In this document: piece by piece, positions 59,526-64,000 of the stretch
Position numbering within the stretch: the first letter of the stretch is position 1
How the letters are laid out: every line of letters starts with the position of its first letter
Assembly (NCBI RefSeq): GCF_032118995.1
Contig: NC_092652.1
Coordinates: 26,029,044-26,093,043 of the forward strand
From: Asterias amurensis
Taxonomy: Eukaryota; Echinodermata; Asteroidea; Forcipulatida; Asteriidae
Length of the DNA: 64,000 bases
Reading direction: 5' to 3'
Translations under genes and position numbers: made by a program
The notes under the pieces: model-generated
What the model was told of the DNA's origin: nothing
The model's input: only the letters and a program-made list of their open reading frames with translations
Databases searched by the model: none

Positions 59526-61443
59526 AAGAGATGTGTGCTTTGTCACAAGTTTTCAAGGACTTGTTTAAGTTGTGTCTATTTTTCGTTTGTTTCTTGGTTT
59601 ACAGCGCCTTGGAGACCCAGCAAGGTGGATATGTGTACGCATCATTTTTGTAGGTCTCGAGACCGGTCTTTGGACATGGTCTTGCTATTGTTCTTGTTCT
59701 TGGTATCGGGTTTACCGGTCTTATACAACACTGGTGCAAATTACAATTCTTCATTATTAGTAGTATATCGTCCCTTTAACGCTTCTCTACATGTATTATG
59801 GCCTGCTCTTGCATTAAATAAAAACAAAGAATAAAAATATAATGGTGACTCCTTCCGACTCGTCATCAAGGGGAGGTGTTGGTCCGGAGTTAAATTACTC
59901 CCATGTGAACGTGTTCTAATCTTGGCGGGGAAAATTGGGAGGGTGGGTTTATCAGTTCACTGCCTCAAGATGGGATGTTGGAGCATCCCCCACTTGTCTT
60001 GAATATCAATGAAGTGGTGTGTGAGTTCGGGAAGGGAGGGGCGGGGGGTAGGGAGTGATTTTAGGGGTGAGTACGAGGTTGGACATAATTGTTTGAACTG
60101 TTATCGTGGACTCAAAAAGAGAATTGCCATTGTGGTGGCGGATTGACGACTTTGATACAAATGTGTGTAATTGTTAGGAACGAATCCGACAGGGGGGGGG
60201 GAGGGGGTACAAATAGAAAACCGAATTGGCAGGAGGTACAACGTCTTGACGAGTTTCTATATACAACAGAGAAAGTGTGAGAAATTGACACAATGAAGTA
60301 AACATGTTCAAGGTTTTAAATGTTTATTTTTGTATATACACTTCTTTGTCTGTATGTGGATGAATAATTGAAAGTTCTTGAAATAACCATCAGATTAATG
60401 TAGCCAATCCCTTTAAAAATTCCCATCGAAACTAAGATTACAATATACCTGGGAACTCAGGGAGTGTATCGGCGAGCGTCCCCGTCAGTCCAAGGGCTTG
60501 CTCGGCCCATTTCACCCGTAGTCGACCGAGACTAGGCAGGCGGGCCAATTTAACGGTGCCGGGAGCACATACCGTCCACTCAACACGCCAAGTTGTCTTT
60601 ATTTATTCATACTATTCCATTATTATTTCATATCGAAATCATCTAGAGGGCGCGCTTGACCAGAGTAGCATATACGTACAGTATATATTAAACAAAACAA
60701 TACATGATGATTGAAATATGCATTTTTTACTCGCTTTGTTTTTTCTTTAGGTTAGTTAATAACAGCTGGATTGTGTGTTGGTAGTAATATTATTGTAAAT
60801 ATAAGTTCGTTCTTATCTTCTTGTTTTCAATAAGTATCTCAGAAATAATTGTTGTTTGTACAATTATCAAGAACGAGTACATTCATTCAAAACAAAAGTT
60901 TTTGTTTTGAATGAATGTACTCGTTCTTTATAACTGTTTTCCAGACACTTATCCCATGAAATGGCTGGTGCATAATTATTTTTTGGGTAGATAGCCCTTA
61001 CATTTTGTTTGTTTGAGAGTTGTAACAGTTTGTTCCTATTTCTGTCGATAATTTTAGTTGTGTTTCAGGTTCCATGAAAACTGCTCATTAAACTTATCCC
61101 GTTTGGTTAGTACGCTCATCACATTCCTCTCCGTGTCATTACTTACTAATAATATATGCCAAACAACCCCAGACAGTTTTCAAGGGAAAATCGAATGTTT
61201 ACGTTTTCTATAAAAGCAGTACCAAATATTATCCAGGTTTCGATCGCGATTGGCTGGAAAGTTCGGGAATACGCCAACATTACTTTAGACCACATGATGC
61301 ATTGGTACAATTTTTATTTATTTATTTTTTTTTTTTGGTGGTACCACTGATGATAAAACTGTGTTTATATTGCCAGTAAAGTTAAAACTGAAAAAAAACT
61401 ACAACAACAACACAACGGCAATGTGATAAATTTTAGACCGTTG
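59526..61443. other. Intergenic with GC-richer stretches
   Basis: No gene. GC-richer, unexplained at 59840-60070 and 60450-60595 (GGCGAGCGTCCCCGTCAGTC). AGAGGGCGC at 60645-60653. Confidence 0.4.
60869..60928. repeat. Perfect 29-bp palindrome with 2-nt spacer
   Basis: Arm AAGAACGAGTACATTCATTC.. (60869-60897) and its exact complement (60900-60928) are separated by GT. No terminal features of a transposon; arms are not found elsewhere in the window. Confidence 0.95.
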
Positions 61444-61822
61444 TTAAGGGCACTGTACACTATTGGTAATTGTCAAAGACCAGTCTTCTCACTTGCTGTA
61501 TTTCAACATATGCGTACAATAACAAAACCTGTTGAAATTTGAGCTCAATCGGTCATCAAAGTTGTGAGATAACAATGAAAGAAAAAACACCATTGTCACA
61601 CGAAGTTGTGTTCTGATGCTTGATTTCGAGACCTCAAATTCTAATTCGGAGGTTTCGAAAGCAAATTCGTGGAGAATTACTTATTTTCTCGAAAACTACT
61701 CCACTTCAGAGGGAGCCGTTTCTCACAATGTTTATACTATCAACCTCTCCCCATTACTCGTTACCAAGGTTTTGTGCTGATAATTATTTTGAGCAATTAC
61801 CATTGGTGTCCACTGCCTTTAA
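61444..61822 (+). mobile_element. MITE family A
   Basis: TTAA at 61444-61447 and 61819-61822; GGGCACTGTACACTATTGG / TGGTGTCCACTGCCT. Inner palindrome weakened (GGTTTCGAAAGC). Confidence 0.9.
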
Positions 61823-62180
61823 CCCTCATCTCCAAAATGTTGAGTTGATATTGTCATTGTGTCTTCTCAATCAGCAAGCAATCATCGTCCAGTCATCCCC
61901 AGCCCGCGTCTCCACGCTCGACCCTTCCTGCGCCTGCACCATGAACTTCCTCGTGTACTTTCCCGCCTGTTTTTCGCTTTGAACCCCGCTAGCTATTGAT
62001 TTTTGGCGCGTAATTTATTGACAGGAGGAAAGCCGTCGAGTGTTTTTTAATGCCCAGGTTTGAGCAATGGCGACAAACCTGTGTTCCGACAGTATCATCT
62101 TTTCAGATGACAATCTGTTGTATTAAGGCATATAATACATCCACCCGTGTTTACCAACATGTTAAAAATTATAAGCATCA

Positions 62181-62371
62181 GAACCCAATTTCATGAGGCC
62201 TATAATCACAAGTACTTTCTAAGCACGTAATAACATTGCTTAGCAGTAACATGTCAACAGCCAAAATTACTTCAAGTGTTTGCATTGTTGCAACTGGTGC
62301 CAGTTTTTGCTCAGCAAAAAGAAATCTGTCCAGCAGTAGTTTCTGCTTAACAGCTTTATGAAATTGGAACC
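62181..62371. mobile_element. Foldback-type repeat (GGGCCCAATTT family), copy 2
   Basis: GAACCCAATTTCATGA at the left, TTTATGAAATTGGAACC at the right, with inner TTGCTTAGCAG and TTCTGCTTAAC blocks as in 19881-20070. Confidence 0.75.
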
Positions 62372-62784
62372 AGTTGTCATTAGTGTGAGAATTATGTCCA
62401 CGTCGAGGGTCACTGGATGTCTAGGGTGGTCTGAGACTCGAGATTGTGTCTTGTCATTAATCTCAAGGCGTTACACAGTACAAACCAAAAGGCTATAATA
62501 TACGAGTCTGTGGTCAATTGAGTAACTGATTTAGTGGCAGACAGAGTTAAGATTTATTTTACTAAAGACAGACACCAATGAGGTCTATGGCCCTGTCAAA
62601 TATATGGGCTAATTATAAACCGAACATACAGATAAAGAAGACTTCCCTGACACAAAAGGAGGGAGCAACAACACCGATCTCAAAAGTGAAAGAAGTTGTT
62701 CGTTTTTTTATAAATTCAGTGTGTTTTCAAGTTACAAGGGAAACTGACTGTGGGTTAATTTTAAACATTTGTGGGTCGAACAAC

Positions 62785-63025
62785 GGTTAATTGGCTAGAG
62801 TGTGACTTGAACCAGTGACGTCCGGATAAATGTGTCGGCGCTCGACCAAATGAGCCATGTCTATGTGGCCCTATGTCGGCAGTCTCCCTATTTGTTCAGC
62901 CCTGGACAATCGTTCTAGGGCTAGATGGTTCTGTTGGAAGAGCGCAATCACATGAATCCATTGGTCACGGATTATAGCCCCGCTTTAGTATTTTGTTTTC
63001 TTTATTCAACCCAAAATCAATGAAA
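62785..63025. mobile_element. Two SINE heads, opposite strands
   Basis: Minus strand at about 62790-62875: GGCTCATTTGGTCGAGCGCC..CACTGGTTCAAGTCACAC. Plus strand at about 62920-63025: ATGGTTCTGTTGGAAGAGCG..TTTATTCAACCCAAAATCA. Both resemble the tRNA SINE at 20340-20640. Confidence 0.55.
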
Positions 63026-64000
63026 TCCATATTAACGAGAAAAAAAAAACGAAGAAGAAAAAAAAAAAACGAAATCCGACACCCAAAGTAATAAGTTGGT
63101 TACACTAGATCCTTATAATTCACCGTCTTCCTCAATTTTTTAAACTTAGGTATTTGTTGTTCTCATTTACGGCAAAATCCACTGTATGTTGATATAACGG
63201 TTTTTTTATTTTATAGAATGATGTTGAAGGGAAACAAAACACGCAAATGAAATGACGTTTAAGGTAAATAAGCAAACTGTTTCACTTTTTCTGCATTCGC
63301 ATTAAACCTTGGCGGACGGTCATCTCTAATCTCTGCTCACACGCTTGTCTGAATTTGTTCAGTTAATAAACCTTTCTATAAATTAAACCACAAAGTTACG
63401 CAGTCCTATTCCCAGAGATAATGCAACTATTGGTAATAACACCCTTTTCCATTCATAATTCAACATGTATAGGCCCTAATTACTATCAGTTTCTCGCTTG
63501 TTGGAGCTTTCGCCGGAAAGGTTCTACCATTGTAAAAGTTAATCTGCATGCAGTAAAACTCACACAGTCGTGTTTTACCATTACGTCAGATGACGTCATA
63601 TTGTACTTTTTTGTTATTCCTGTATTGAAGCAATCCCTATTAGTTTTGTACACAAATGACTAGTGAGGACCCATGGAAACAAAGAACCGACTAGTGAGGA
63701 CATCATTTCCCTGTTGGAAAATGTCTTCGGAGGGTAGGCCATACAAACCCATTCTTACTTGGAGCATACAGCTGCTGAACTTGTCCAAAACGTTCGAAGG
63801 ATTGTTTCGTACATTATCTACTTCGTATTATATGCAATAAATTTCAGCTTCTTACTAGTAGCCTGCGATGGAATCTTGTTTTATCAAAACTTAATTAGTT
63901 GATTTTAATGACATTTCAAAATGGTCAGTACAAATTCATGTACGGCGTACTGGTTTGGATTGAAAGTGTGTCCGCTTCTATGACAAAAAAATGCGTCTCC
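63026..64000. other. Intergenic to window end
   Basis: AT-rich, with an A-run at 63040-63070. No gene; Hox5, expected further on in this direction, is not reached. Confidence 0.5.

Noticed and set aside
1-64000. Second homeobox, reverse transcriptase, LTR pair or other virus-like element
   Set aside because: Searched by eye for WFQNRR-type, YxDD-type and terminal direct repeat signals; none found apart from Hox4.

Overview
This is animal DNA, almost certainly from an echinoderm and most likely a sea star (asteroid). It holds part of a Hox cluster. The only intact protein-coding gene I can support is a two-exon Hox4 on the minus strand (14453-16592). It is identified by its N-terminal VDPKFPP..EEY.QS.YIP motif, the YPWM hexapeptide, an Antp-class homeodomain and the LPNTK motif just after the homeodomain. 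The microRNA mir-10 lies 19 kb upstream of Hox4 on the same strand (35513-35590), its conserved place between Hox4 and Hox5. As far as I recall, camarodont sea urchins and the sea cucumber Apostichopus lack Hox4 while sea stars keep it. That points to an asteroid; it is inference, not proof.

Layout, low to high coordinates: 1-14 kb is the Hox3-side flank, gene-poor and full of foldback elements, SINE pieces and low-complexity tracts. 14.0-16.6 kb is Hox4 (exon 2, a 1306-bp intron, exon 1). 16.6-17.3 kb is a GC-richer probable promoter or 5' UTR. 17.3-35.5 kb is intergenic, with several CpG-richer islands and a nuclear-receptor-type composite site. 35.5 kb is mir-10, and a GC-richer island at 37.8-38.4 kb is a candidate pri-mir-10 promoter. 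41.9-42.5 kb holds a decayed THAP-domain gene. 43.58-44.0 kb holds three tandem tRNA-Asn(GTT) genes. 44-64 kb is repeat-rich intergenic DNA toward Hox5, which is not reached.

The main structure besides Hox4 is a dense population of small non-autonomous DNA transposons. About 17 copies of one 250-400 bp TTAA-flanked family (called family A here) are present, with three relatives that also use TTAA (B, C, D), a Harbinger-like MITE with a TTA target duplication, a foldback element with a 9-bp duplication, and several other foldback families. Nesting (SINE in MITE, MITE in MITE) and local tandem duplications give a relative order of events. I saw no reverse transcriptase, integrase, capsid, LTR pair or CRISPR array. 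Hox4 and mir-10 are probably co-regulated and may share a primary transcript, as in other bilaterians, but the sequence does not prove this.
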